Source: Trichomonas vaginalis G3
Lineage: Eukaryota > Parabasalia > Trichomonadida > Trichomonadidae
DNA: 64,000 nucleotides
Direction: 5' to 3'
Assembly: GCF_026262505.1 (NCBI RefSeq)
Contig: NC_067207.1
Coordinates: forward strand, 10,136,082-10,200,081
A model generated the notes under the pieces. That model was not told the DNA's origin and searched no databases. It was given only the letters and a program-made list of their open reading frames with translations. The translations under genes and the position numbers were made by a program. Each line of letters starts with the position of its first letter. Position 1 is the stretch's first letter. This document shows, one piece after another, positions 52,363 to 62,774 of the stretch.

Positions 52363-53493
52363 ATGGGAATAAATGAAAGTGCCGAGATATCCCGCCGGCA
52401 AGGGGTAGCTGCTGCGGCTGCAAAGAAGCGACAGCGCCCACTTGTCCAGCCGACAGGGGCTTTAGATAAAATCAGAGATACTCACTTGCAATCAAAATGG
52501 TCTGTCTATCTTCCAAACTCCGTTACTCCGGACAACCGAAATGAAGTATTCTACAGTTATTTGCCAGACAAAGATATTGCTATCATGGGATACGGTCAAC
52601 TTGAAAATGGTTCTTACATTAACGATTATTGGGCTCTCAATTTAAGAAACTCCATGTGGCAGCGTCTCACCTTCTCAGGCTACACGGCATCACCTCGCTG
52701 TGGTGCTCAATCAGTCGTTGTCGGCCTCAACTTGTTTGTTTTTGGCGGACAATGCGGTCAAACATACTTTTCTGACTTTCACGTCATAGATTTAAACGCT
52801 ATGAGTTGCGCACAAATCAACAGTAATACAGACGGTCCATGCCCTCGCACCGGGCATGTTATGGCAACATACAAAACCAAAATTATCATTTGGGGCGGTT
52901 TCAACGGCCAATTACTCGATGATTTATGGGAGTACGACATCACGAACAACACGTGGTCTCAGCTTCAATCAGATGTCCCAGGAAGAGACCACGCAGCATT
53001 TGCAGTTTCAAATGATAAACTTTACATCACATGCGCTTCAAAGATCGATGACATGATCATCTACGACTTCAACACGCGCAAAATAGAATCGTTTACAGTT
53101 ACAGGATCCCCTCCTTCGTTCGATCTGAAAGGAGCTTTCCTTATTCCTGTTGACAGATACCTCATCTTGATCGGAGGCCTCGTCAACAAGCAGAAGTTCG
53201 CTATGGTTCGTGCTTTTGATACCGTCAAACGGTGGTGGTTTGTTTTTTATATCGTCCCAGATGAGGACACAACAACCGTTGCAGACGGTGGCGTCGATTC
53301 AGCTGGCATATTCTTAGTGCCGAGAATGTCCGGTGGCATCTGCGTTTATAGAAATACGACAAGAGATATATGCGTTACTCTTGGAAGGCCATTCTATTCA
53401 CCACCACCGATCTTCTCGTTCCACGTCTGCGAGGGCGTGGCTACAATGAATCAACAGCTTGATTTATTGGATATATTGAAATTTGGATATTAA
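52363..53493 (+). CDS. Kelch-repeat protein
   Basis: 376 residues. A basic, Ala-rich start (AAAAAKKRQRPL, 17-28) precedes a beta-propeller of about five to six Kelch blades. Typical blade words are PRCGAQSVVVGLNLFVFGGQCGQTYFSDFHVIDL, PRTGHVMATYKTKIIIWGGFNGQLLDDLWEYDI and LILIGGLVNKQ, with the GG doublets and W/Y residues of the family. No BTB, F-box or kinase domain is attached, so it is a stand-alone propeller, probably a scaffold. The stop lies in TATTAAATG. The DNA is less AT-rich than its surroundings, as for other well-expressed genes. Confidence 0.85.
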   Translation: MGINESAEISRRQGVAAAAAKKRQRPLVQPTGALDKIRDTHLQSKWSVYLPNSVTPDNRNEVFYSYLPDKDIAIMGYGQLENGSYINDYWALNLRNSMWQRLTFSGYTASPRCGAQSVVVGLNLFVFGGQCGQTYFSDFHVIDLNAMSCAQINSNTDGPCPRTGHVMATYKTKIIIWGGFNGQLLDDLWEYDITNNTWSQLQSDVPGRDHAAFAVSNDKLYITCASKIDDMIIYDFNTRKIESFTVTGSPPSFDLKGAFLIPVDRYLILIGGLVNKQKFAMVRAFDTVKRWWFVFYIVPDEDTTTVADGGVDSAGIFLVPRMSGGICVYRNTTRDICVTLGRPFYSPPPIFSFHVCEGVATMNQQLDLLDILKFGY

Positions 53494-55425
53494 ATGTATA
53501 CTATTGTTCCCACTTCTTTATTCCCCAATAGTCAGCCATAGCAAACAATTCTCCTTTCAATACATAGTTTTTCGGAAATTTTATACAAAAAAATACCAAA
53601 AAACAAAAGAATTCAATAGATATCATCAGAATTGACATTTTTATACATACAATAACTACTTTCATCAACAATTTTTTTCATAATTTGTTTTTTTAATTGA
53701 TATATAAATTTTTTTTGAAACAATTAATTTTGATGCAGATACACATCATCACAACTCTGGATTTACTGGTAGTTTTTTAAATACAGATTAATTTTATTTA
53801 TCATTATTTTTTTAAAGAATTAAACTTTTTTTATGTATTATACGTAAATTTCTGCTTTTAATATGATTTAGCGCATTATGGGATCTGAAAAATATATCTT
53901 CTTTTGATTAACAGAGATCTATCAGACTCTTCTTCAAAGTGGTAATAATCATTGTAGTTTTGGATACTAATTCCTGTATAAAAGACAAAAAATTGCTGAC
54001 TGCATCTGCAAGAAAAAGACAGAGAAGGATTCAATGATATATTTTATTAATTTGACTACAGTCACCCGAAGTACATGTCGAAGGCGTGACAAAGTCATCG
54101 AAAGCACTACAAACCTGTCGAAAAAACGAAAGAATCACTATATATACCATCCTTTTCTTGTATGAAAATTCCGACACTTCCAAAAAGAATTAGCACCAAA
54201 TAAGTTTATTATAAGTATCTGCTCACATCATCATCATTATCAAGATTACATGATACTTGTCTATTCGCTTTATCGATTCCATAGACTGTTTTCATTCTAA
54301 TATTATATAACAATTCAAGTCTTTTTTCTTAAAATCATCTAATATGAATCTTTAGAGGTAGCTCAAATCTGCTTGAATATGCTAAATGAATCAAATATGG
54401 TAATTATTGAAGTAATTGATTAAAGGATAACTTTTTTTTCGGCTTTAAGTAGAATGATATATATACTCATATGAACACAAGGCAGAGTAGTGCTGAAAGA
54501 AATCATTAATAATAATAGGGGTTCGCCGTTGGCAAGGTCATATTCTAGAAGTACAGACAAAAATATATAAATCATTTGCAGGTCATCTGAAACTTAGCAT
54601 TCTTCCACATAATCAATCTTGAAATCTCCTCAAACGTTTTCTATTCAAATATTTGAATACTTTTTGTTTCATTCAACGTTAAAGCCGTTGCACAAACTCT
54701 ATAGTGGCTAATCATCCTTAAAAGTGACATAGAATTTCATAAAAATGATTTCTATGGAAAACGAAATTTCAATGACCATGAAATATCCAATTTTTGTATC
54801 AAGTAAAAGCTGAAACTAGAACAAATAAAAGAATCTTTAAAATTTTTATTAGATATTCGAGATAAATTCAAAAATTGCATCGCCTTGAATATTGAGAATA
54901 TGTATCACTTTATAGAATATTCAGTTAATATAAGGTTGCGCATTCAGGTGTTTCAAATGAATAATTTTATTTAGAAATAATGAAAGAAAGGAAATGGAAC
55001 TAATAAGTGAGTATATTGGTCAAATTGAATGAATTGTAACATTATTTTGATTTTCAAATTTACTGTAAATATTGTTTATTGAAACATAACATCTAATTGA
55101 ATTTGAGTATTCTATTTTATGAATTTACATTATAGAAAATACAACAACTGAGGATTAACATTTTAGTTGTTCGGAGTAAGTTCTTGGTATCTTGCCAGAT
55201 TTTTTTTTTCATTTCAAAAAAATTAATCCAATGAATGCAAATATGTCTTGGGCATTATTTAAAATGGAGTGATGTTATATTTTTTTTTAAAATAATTTTT
55301 TCATCTATAATAATTGAAATGATTCAAAATACTGGATGAGATCATGATTATTAGCTCCAGTTAAAATCATATTTCGCGAATTTACCATAAATATAATTCC
55401 AGGATTTCATCTCTTTTCTTTTAGT
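53494..55425. other. Intergenic, no gene recognised
   Basis: About 1.9 kb of AT-rich DNA. A less AT-rich stretch near 54055-54130 (GTCACCCGAAGTACATGTCG…) contains GTCAC/GTGAC pairing but no gene. No frame over 60 codons. Confidence 0.6.
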
Positions 55426-55954
55426 GGAGAATTGAGCAATTCTTCTGTTTTTAATTAATTTTCCAAATAACAAACAGGATTACATAATACACCCATTAAA
55501 AAACATGGAGAGAGGGTCAAAGTTGCTATTTGTCACTTTTCCACAAGAATATAATGGGGAAAAAGTTATCATATAGTTGATCTCATTCACTGAGGTGAGA
55601 GATGCATGTAGTGTAATTTGATAAACAGTGGGATTGCTGCTCTAAGTCCTAGGTTCGAGACACATTGGCTTCATTTTCTCTTTTTTATTGACGTAAACTA
55701 TTCAATTTTTGTGTTCTCCATTCAAATTTCAGAATTTTTTTTGCAGATTTCACGCTACATTCGAAGTTACCTTTTGTAACAACCACCACTGCCTACGAAA
55801 GACAAAAGTGTGTCACGATTTCACCCGGAAATCCGACGGTTGTTTAAGAGTATGCACTTTTGTCACCTACTCGGAGAATTGAGCAATTCTTCTGTTTTTA
55901 ATTAATTTTCCAAATAACAAACAGGATTACATAATACACCCATTAAAAAACATG
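55426..55954. mobile_element. 365-bp insert between perfect 82-bp direct repeats
   Basis: GGAGAATTGAGCAATTCTTC… to AAAAAACATG (82 bp) is identical at 55426-55507 and 55873-55954. The 365 bp between them contain a tRNA-like box A/box B pair (55601-55672) and a T run. The repeats are too long for a common transposon target duplication; they could be long target duplications, short terminal repeats, or the result of a tandem duplication. Confidence 0.6.
55601..55672 (+). other. tRNA-like sequence
   Basis: TGTAGTGTAATTTGATAAACA (box-A-like) and AGGTTCGAGAC (box-B-like, GGTTCGA intact) are spaced as in a tRNA, and TTTTCTCTTTTTT follows within 20 bp as a possible Pol III stop. The acceptor arm pairs poorly. 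Similar in layout to 17947-18016. Possibly a tRNA-derived SINE-like element rather than a tRNA. Confidence 0.4.
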
Positions 55955-56435
55955 TCAAGAATCAATACTTATTTTCCTCACTCTCAAATTTTAACAAAAA
56001 TTGACTCGATCGTTCATGTTGAATACCGACATTGATAAAAGTATTTTTAAAATTATTTTTATCATTATATCCATCAGAAAATATCCTTTCAATCAGAATT
56101 ACCGTACCTTGAATAACCGGCGAACCATTCAATTGGTCATAGACCAATTTGAGATACCCTTTTCAGAGGAATCTAAAATGTTGTTTATATGGTTATTTAT
56201 ATATTATTTAATCATTTTCTTAAATAAAAATCATAAGTTCTCAATTTTTCTTCATAACGATTCTTATAAATTTTAATGTTTTTACTATGAGTGCTAAATA
56301 TTATTAATTACTAAATGATTTTAAAAAGAAAAAACATGTTTTTACTTTGTACGTTAACATACGTTAATATCACTTCGGCTATGGATAGAGGCCAACAGCG
56401 CCTTATTAATGAGAAAAACATTAGCCTCTTATCAA
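55955..56435. other. Intergenic
   Basis: About 480 bp. Overlapping short frames on both strands (61 and 91 codons) have no recognisable domain; AATTGGTCATAGACCAATT near 56130 is a small hairpin. Confidence 0.5.
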
Positions 56436-56529
56436 TGAGATGGAAGTGTATTCGTGGATTACAATTGTGAATTCAGATACACTTCCATCTCAAAAAATGC
56501 AATCAAATTTGTATTGAATTGCATTTTTT
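56436..56529. repeat. Two consecutive hairpins
   Basis: TGAGATGGAAGTGTAT (56436-56451) pairs perfectly with 56477-56492. AAAAAATGCAAT (56492-56503) pairs with 56518-56529. They directly precede the 112-bp repeat. Confidence 0.75.
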
Positions 56530-56561
56530 GAATACATGCTATTGGCAGTTGGGTTTTTAGT

Positions 56562-56983
56562 GCATTTATATTACATTGGTACTAAGGCTTTTGGAAAATT
56601 TACAAAATAAATTTAATATTTTGTAAATGTTATCGGTTCTTACGCTTTTGGAAGGAGGGATGGTATTTTTGGAGCATTTATATTACATTGGTACTAAGGC
56701 TTTTGGAAAATTTACAAAATAAATTTAATATTTTGTAAATGTTATCGGTTCTTACGCTTTTGGAAGGAGGGATGGTATTTTTGGAGCATTTATATTACAT
56801 TGGTACTAAGGCTTTTGGAAAATTTACAAAATAAATTTAATATTTTGTAAATGTTATCGGTTCTTACGCTTTTGGAAGGAGGGATGGTATTTTTGGAGCA
56901 TTTATATTACATTGGTACTAAGGCTTTTGGAAAATTTACAAAATAAATTTAATATTTTGTAAATGTTATCGGTTCTTACGCTT
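56562..56983 (+). repeat. 112-bp tandem repeat
   Basis: Units start at 56562, 56674, 56786 and 56898 with GCATTTATATTACATTGGTA and are almost identical. Each contains TTTACAAAATAAA…TATTTTGTAAA pairing. The fourth is cut after GGTTCTTACGCTT, where the 21-bp minisatellite takes over. Confidence 0.9.
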
Positions 56984-57517
56984 CCTCTCTTGATCAAGAT
57001 GCTTCCTCTCTTCATCAAAGTGCTTCCTCTCTTCAACAAAGTACTTCCTCTCTTGATCAAGGTGCTTCCTCTCTTCATCAAAGTGATTCCTCTCTTCTTC
57101 AAAGTACTTCCTCTCTTGATCAAGATGCTTCCTCTCTTGATCAAGATGCTTCCTCTCTTCAACAAGGTGCTTCCTCTCTTCTTCAAAGTACTTCCTCTCT
57201 TGATCAAGATGCTTCCTCTCTTCATCAAAGTGCTTCCTCTCTTGCTCAAGATGCAGCTTCCTCTCTTCAACAAAGTACTTCCTCTCTTGATCAAGGTGCT
57301 TCCTCTCTTCATCAAAGTGATTCCTCTCTTCTTCAAAGTACTTCCTCTCTTGATCAAGATGCTTCCTCTCTTGATCAAGATGCTTCCTCTCTTCAACAAG
57401 GTGCTTCCTCTCTTCTTCAAAGTACTTCCTCTCTTGATCAAGATGCTTCCTCTCTTCATCAAAGTGCTTCCTCTCTTGCTCAAGATGCAGCTTCCTCTCT
57501 TCAACAAAGTACTTCCT
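56981..57517 (-). repeat. 21-bp minisatellite, open on both strands
   Basis: About 25 units of CTTCCTCTCTTGATCAAGAT plus G and variants. Two units are 24 bp (with an extra GCA near 57251 and 57488), and an ~11-unit block of about 234-237 bp is duplicated. Every length change is a multiple of three, so frames stay open on both strands. Minus reads (KRGSTLM)n, a basic Ser-rich heptad from 57507; plus reads (LPLLIKM)n. A minus-strand coding role is possible but unproven. Confidence 0.7.
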
Positions 57518-57769
57518 AGTTAGTATACCTAAGTCGTGTACTGAGGCACTGCGCGCCTCCGTACACCACTTAGCGGTTTTGACACTTTACAAAGTCGTTA
57601 ACGTATATTTTACAACACAAACGACAACACAAACGACAACACAAACGACAACACTAACTTAACCTTAAATATTTACAAAGCCACCAACCACTTCACCTCA
57701 CTAATGTTTTCACAAACGACTTCACTAATGTTTTCACAAACGACTTCACTAATGTAAAAATAAACGTTC

Positions 57770-58090
57770 TCACTTACAAAAGTATTGCAACTCCTCCCAT
57801 TGCTGTGCTTCACATAACAGCTCATAATCTTCTGACTCACTTTCTTCTTCATATATGTCAAAGTCACTGTCAAAATGAATGTTAGTAAGTTTTGACAAAG
57901 CTAATGAAACACGTTTACCGTTTGTATCGTATGCTTGTATAAACTTTCCATTCTTCATTCCTTCATAAACGCTCAAACTAACTTTACCCTTTCTCCCTCG
58001 TATCTGATAGAATGTATTTTCACGAGGAACGAAGAACAAATTCTTGAACTCATGACCGTTGTAGTTTGTTATCTCAATAGTTTTCGTCAT
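57770..58090 (-). CDS. Polinton part: small unknown protein
   Basis: 106 residues beginning MTKTIEITNYNGHEFKN, with an acidic Glu/Ser cluster near residue 85. No recognisable domain. First frame inside the right fossil element; short repeats lie just beyond its 3' end. Confidence 0.4.
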   Translation of the reverse strand: MTKTIEITNYNGHEFKNLFFVPRENTFYQIRGRKGKVSLSVYEGMKNGKFIQAYDTNGKRVSLALSKLTNIHFDSDFDIYEEESESEDYELLCEAQQWEELQYFCK

Positions 58091-58231
58091 TTATATAAAA
58101 ATAAAATAAAAATAAAATAAAAAATAAACTTAAAAATAAATGATATCACCACCCTCACACGTATGAAAACATCCATTTAAATTTAGGTGAAGTGGTGAGA
58201 TCTCACCTCTTTTTTCACCCTGTTGAATTCA

Positions 58232-58552
58232 TTACTTTATAACTCTCTTCCTTGGTTTCTTTTTAGTTGCTTTCTTCACGTCTGTCTCCAACTTGACTAT
58301 CTTTCTTCTTCGTCCATAATGATACCAATTACTTCCACCAGTCAATGGGTCAAATGGTCTTTCGTAAGGGTTTCCATACATTCCATAGGGACCATACGGA
58401 AGAACTACTGGTGGAGAAGAAACATTTTCTTTAGTTCCATCGAATCTATTTAAATGCATTGTTTCACCTTTCATCTGGTCATTAAAGTCTTTTGCGTGTT
58501 TTGCAAACTCATCGTCCTTTCCTAAAGCATTTTCTGACTCAGTCGCAACCAA
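58232..58552 (-). CDS. Polinton part: unknown protein with basic tail
   Basis: 106 residues with a Pro/Gly/Tyr-rich middle (VLPYGPYGMYGNPYERPFD) and a strongly basic end (KKATKKKPRKRVIK). Related coding-like sequence lies next to it up to about 58755. The basic end suggests nucleic-acid or core binding; inference only. Confidence 0.35.
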   Translation of the reverse strand: MVATESENALGKDDEFAKHAKDFNDQMKGETMHLNRFDGTKENVSSPPVVLPYGPYGMYGNPYERPFDPLTGGSNWYHYGRRRKIVKLETDVKKATKKKPRKRVIK

Positions 58553-59554
58553 ATTGGATGCTTTATTTATGAGCCCTATTTTATTTAATCTTAACTTCTT
58601 TGCAACCCAGCCTCCAATCTTCCTTTATTTGCATCTAATGTCTTCGAAACCCTTCCTCCACTCATTTTATTTACTGCGTCATAAGCTCCAAGTGCTTTTG
58701 CTCCAAATGCTAATGCTTTTGTTCCCATTGCGCCTAAAGCTGTCCAAGCTACCATTTACCCCATATTAAAATCATCTCTCTTCAATATTATCTCATAAAA
58801 GTTCTCGTTACTGGAGAAAGTCAATGAAACATAAACATTCTCACGGCTTCGCCCTCACCGCTTTGCGGTCTATCTAACTTCTTTCTTATCTCATCTATAC
58901 GCAATAAAATATCTGAACAATTGCTAACATCTTCTACAACAGTTATTTCATCATGAATGACCTTCAAGAACAAGCTCATTTAATATGCTATTAAAATCAT
59001 CTCAATAATGAGTCCATCCTTTCCATCTTTAGGTAGCACAACATCTTTCATTGAAGAAGGTTCGACAAGTCTTATGTTAAACTTACTGACAAAGTTTGTT
59101 ATACTATAATGCTTTGGCGGCGAATACATGTAGTTTGAAAGACATAATATAGATTCTTCAGCAAATTCACTTATACTGGATTTTATAACAATGTTCTCAC
59201 GAGACCAAATACGCCAATTGACAATCTTGTAAGCAATCCTGCTGAACCTTCTACTGTAAACGTCGATGGTAACATTCCACGAAGGTCATCTATTGACATC
59301 GTTGAGTCACTGTATTTAAATATTTTCTTAAAGCAATCGTCATTATCTAACCATGCAATAGCTTTGAAGTTTTCATTCGAATATACATCTGCTTCATTAA
59401 ATGTAAAACCTGACTTCTTTGCAGAGACGACTTTAAAATCTATTGAGTTTGTTTCAAAATTATATGCTATGGTAACTTCTGAAGGTAATGGATGTCCTTC
59501 CGCAGTAGTTGTTCTCTCACTACCGTTTGAAGCTTTGTGTTAAAAACTTTCATG

Positions 59555-59857
59555 TCATCTCCTGTATCTAAGTTCACATACACAGCAACAGGAAACTATC
59601 TTGCTTCTTTGTTTCATCATTATACTCAAAACATTAAAGTTCTTCAATAATATTGTTCTTCCTGCTGGAATACTTCGAACCTGTCTGATTTCAATAGCTT
59701 TCTCACCTCCTACATACTCTACCCAGTGTCTTGGATATTCATAAGTATACTGACTTTCTTGAATTTTGGTTGGTTTCATCATAACATGTTCATAGTATAT
59801 CTTTATACTCTTGTCAGTTAGACTCGGTGCTATGTTCTGAATATTTCTGACTTGCAT
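59555..59857 (-). CDS. Polinton part: unknown protein, N-terminal piece
   Basis: The ATG at 59857 (MQVRNIQNIAPSLTDKS) is chosen because it stands 16 bp from the divergent ATPase start. About 100 residues, beta-rich, no domain recognised; coding-like sequence of the same element extends towards 58900. Possibly a minor capsid protein by position next to the ATPase. Confidence 0.35.
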   Translation of the reverse strand: MQVRNIQNIAPSLTDKSIKIYYEHVMMKPTKIQESQYTYEYPRHWVEYVGGEKAIEIRQVRSIPAGRTILLKNFNVLSIMMKQRSKIVSCCCVCELRYRR

Positions 59858-59873
59858 TTTTAATGGAGATAAA

Positions 59874-60566
59874 ATGAAGCATTTAATACATGACGTAGAT
59901 GAAGACATGAATGAAACTACAGACAAACTTAACTCTTCTCTCATTCTTCCTTTCAGTAAGGACTATGAGTTCTGTTCAAATGGTGTTTATTTCTATTGTG
60001 GAAAGATGGGTTCAGGTAAGACATTTAACCTCATTCGTCATATACTCATAACAGAACGTTTAGGAAATGACTCATATTATGACCAAATCATTATATCAGC
60101 AACTTCAGACTCTATGGACTCAACAGCGAAAACATTTATGTCAAAAGTTCAAGCCTCTGTCGTTAAAGTTCCAGACAGTGAACTCATTGAATTTCTTCAA
60201 CGTTACATTCGACGTAAGAGGAAATATTATGCCATCGTTGAATTTATACAGTCAGGAATGCAAAAGACTTCTGAGGAGATGGAAAGAATTATTGACAAAC
60301 ACCACTTACGTCAGTACTCAGGAGTTTACGATATGAAACGACTGACAAACTACATTCTATCAAAACTTTCAAAATACCCCTTCAAAAAGTATCCTTCAAA
60401 CACTCTGCTCGTTTGTGACGACTTCGCCGGAAAAGGTTTAGTGTCAAAGCCTGACTCACCATTAGCTAACATCATAACTAAAGTCAGACATTACCACTTA
60501 ACTGTAGCAATACTTATGCAAACATGGGGTTTTCCTTGCTTTAAACATAAAACGTCTCATAACTGA
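59874..60566 (+). CDS. Polinton part: packaging-type ATPase
   Basis: 230 residues visible. Walker A GKMGSGKT lies at residues 43-50, and a Walker B-like NTLLVCDDFAG near 178-188 is followed by a KVRHYHLTVAILMQTWG segment. This order is that of the FtsK/HerA- and A32-like genome-packaging ATPases carried by Polintons and related viruses. It shares a 16-bp divergent promoter gap with the gene at 59555-59857. Part of a fossil element. Confidence 0.65.
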   Translation: MKHLIHDVDEDMNETTDKLNSSLILPFSKDYEFCSNGVYFYCGKMGSGKTFNLIRHILITERLGNDSYYDQIIISATSDSMDSTAKTFMSKVQASVVKVPDSELIEFLQRYIRRKRKYYAIVEFIQSGMQKTSEEMERIIDKHHLRQYSGVYDMKRLTNYILSKLSKYPFKKYPSNTLLVCDDFAGKGLVSKPDSPLANIITKVRHYHLTVAILMQTWGFPCFKHKTSHN

Positions 60567-60845
60567 CTTCGTTATCTTTCAAGGTTTCTCACGCTATGAT
60601 ATTGAACTCATTTGGAAACAGTCAGGTATAACATTACCTTTTGAAGAAATTTGGGAAGCATATAAGTCTCTCATCTCTCCTCGTTCATACCTTGAGATTC
60701 ATATCATGACTAATACCATTAAAGTCAAAAATATTCCATGGGAACGACCAACATTGTTTAAAGTTTAACCTTCAATTGACTGATGGTAAACAAATTCCAT
60801 GCATCTCTGTCGCCATTTCTGTTAATATTTTTGCTGTCATTCATA

Positions 60846-61160
60846 TCATCCACTTCCCCATCCGTTAGCTTTTGAAGGATATGCGTTAGAATAGCTGTTC
60901 TTAAATGAAGGCTTTTCACCTTTGAGAGCATAAACTCTATAACTTTCTGCATACTTTATGTTTGAACCTCCTGAGCCATCATTGACATAAATTTTTATAG
61001 GCTTCCACCCTTTGTTCATGTTCCTGCTTCTTCCCTTAGCTCTTTTGTTCAGTAGTTCTACATCTTTATACACAGCACCTGTCTCAGTGAATTCAACAAT
61101 ATTTTCATTCGTTAGCTTTACATTCAAACCCTTGTCGAGTATATTGTTCATTTCATACAT
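60846..61160 (-). CDS. Polinton part: unknown basic protein
   Basis: From the ATG at 61160 (MYEMNNILDKGLNVKLTNEN), about 104 residues with a Lys/Arg-rich middle (NKRAKGRSRNMNKGWKPIK) and a Gly/Ser/Tyr-rich end. Unknown family. Confidence 0.35.
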   Translation of the reverse strand: MYEMNNILDKGLNVKLTNENIVEFTETGAVYKDVELLNKRAKGRSRNMNKGWKPIKIYVNDGSGGSNIKYAESYRVYALKGEKPSFKNSYSNAYPSKANGWGSG

Positions 61161-61295
61161 ATAAAAGGTTTTTATTCTATATGAAATGAGAAGCAAATCC
61201 ATCTTAGCTGGTGCCGTTAATGTTCCAATTGAACCAACATCAAATGTTGACTCACGAACGACAAACAATATTGTCATAAAGAACTATAGTTCAGA

Positions 61296-61799
61296 GTGTT
61301 TGAAAGAAAAGAACCAGAACTGAAATCCGTGAATTTAAACACAGCTTCAAACGCTAACGCTACATCAGATGTTAAGTTAGAGTATCCACCACTGGACCAA
61401 ATTCTTTCAAGAGAAGCCAACGACAACCCTTACACAAATGTTCAAACAAATCCTTCAGATAACGTAGACCATTACCTTCTTCAGTTATACCAAACAATTT
61501 TACTCAAAGACGATAAGAAGCTTTTGACAAATCTTATAAGCAAGAACCAAATAATTCTAACAAAGGAGGACCTTGAAAATGTTATCTCACGAATAACAGG
61601 GAAACAATGTGTCATTGACTATCTCGACCCTGAAATCGAATGCTGTGGTCAAACGCCACCATTCATGAAAATAGGTAACATCCGCATCATTGAAACACCA
61701 GGTACTACAGGAGTTGAGTTTAAGTATAAATATTCGAACGAGTATACAAAACTTTCAACAGAATATAAACTTTGCTTGAAATATGTTTTAGTAAATTAA
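61296..61799 (+). CDS. Polinton part: unknown protein
   Basis: About 165 residues with no ATG near the beginning, polar N-terminus and a C-terminal half with two Cys (ECCGQTPPFMKIGNIRI). Not recognised. Convergent with the neighbouring minus-strand gene, overlapping it by a few bases. Confidence 0.35.
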   Translation: MFERKEPELKSVNLNTASNANATSDVKLEYPPLDQILSREANDNPYTNVQTNPSDNVDHYLLQLYQTILLKDDKKLLTNLISKNQIILTKEDLENVISRITGKQCVIDYLDPEIECCGQTPPFMKIGNIRIIETPGTTGVEFKYKYSNEYTKLSTEYKLCLKYVLVN

Positions 61800-62035
61800 A
61801 GCAATTTGTAATATCTATCCAAAACTTCTTCAACAGTATCGAACTCATCTTCATAATGCAAACCTAATCTTATTGACTTGGTGCAGTTTTCACTAACACA
61901 ATATTTTTCTGTTCTCTTGACTGACATAACTAACTCATTTGTTTCATCAAACAGCAACAACCAAAGTTCATGACCTAATACATAACATTCATACTTTATA
62001 TTTTTAGCTCTGAGTTCTCTTGTAAGCTGTTGCAT
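61796..62035 (-). CDS. Polinton part: small unknown protein
   Basis: 79 residues beginning MQQLTRELRAKNIKYEC, alternating hydrophobic and polar residues, acidic C-terminal half. Overlaps the upstream minus-strand gene by 40 bp. Confidence 0.35.
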   Translation of the reverse strand: MQQLTRELRAKNIKYECYVLGHELWLLLFDETNELVMSVKRTEKYCVSENCTKSIRLGLHYEDEFDTVEEVLDRYYKLL

Positions 62036-62757
62036 TTAATATTTTCTAAAAAGTCAACTTCAACAGTCATTCGCACTGGTGCCTTCAGTTCTACAGGCTC
62101 TCCTTGAAAGTCAACAAGTCTGAATTGCATGTCTTTCAAATTATGAGGACTAATGCGAACCCATTTACCTAAATGAGTTGCTATGACAGGAACGTTTGGA
62201 ATGAACATTGAATTGACTGCATAACAGAAAGACTTATATTCTACTGAACCTTTACTATTAACTCCTGAAATACCTGTGACATTAGCTATTTTTGACTCAA
62301 TGTACAAACAATTACCATAACATACGTATGGAACAGATTTCATCTCAATCGTTTTGTCAACACTTTTCAAAGGAAATGTCATATGGTATGCTCCCAGAAG
62401 AATTACTCTATGACTCATTCTTGGTATCTTAAACTCTTTCTTGCTACTGAACTTCAATGTTCCCTCAGAAGAGAGTTCGACATCTATGTTGTCAATAGTT
62501 TCTTCATTTATGAGAGTATCTATGACTCCAGCAATTTTATCTATTCTATACTCTGCTCTGTTAGGAAATGTTATAAAACTTCTTTTGTCATCTATTTCAA
62601 TCTCTATGAAATCTGTTTCATCTGTTATGACAAAAGTTGCGATAGTATTGAAGTCAACAACTCTGAAAGCAAGCGCTTCATTCTGAAGACCTAAGTTTGT
62701 TTGTAGCTTTACTGTCCCGTATTCGTTTGGGTCTGTACTTTGCAAATAGAACAACAT
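61996..62757 (-). CDS. Polinton part: beta-rich unknown protein
   Basis: From the ATG at 62757 (MLFYLQSTDPNEYGTVKLQT), about 253 residues, mostly beta strands with no membrane span. The start is 17 bp from the divergent start of the collagen-like gene. It could be a minor capsid or spike protein; this is inference from composition and neighbours. Confidence 0.45.
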   Translation of the reverse strand: MLFYLQSTDPNEYGTVKLQTNLGLQNEALAFRVVDFNTIATFVITDETDFIEIEIDDKRSFITFPNRAEYRIDKIAGVIDTLINEETIDNIDVELSSEGTLKFSSKKEFKIPRMSHRVILLGAYHMTFPLKSVDKTIEMKSVPYVCYGNCLYIESKIANVTGISGVNSKGSVEYKSFCYAVNSMFIPNVPVIATHLGKWVRISPHNLKDMQFRLVDFQGEPVELKAPVRMTVEVDFLENIKCNSLQENSELKI

Positions 62758-62774
62758 TTTATTCTCATTAAAAT

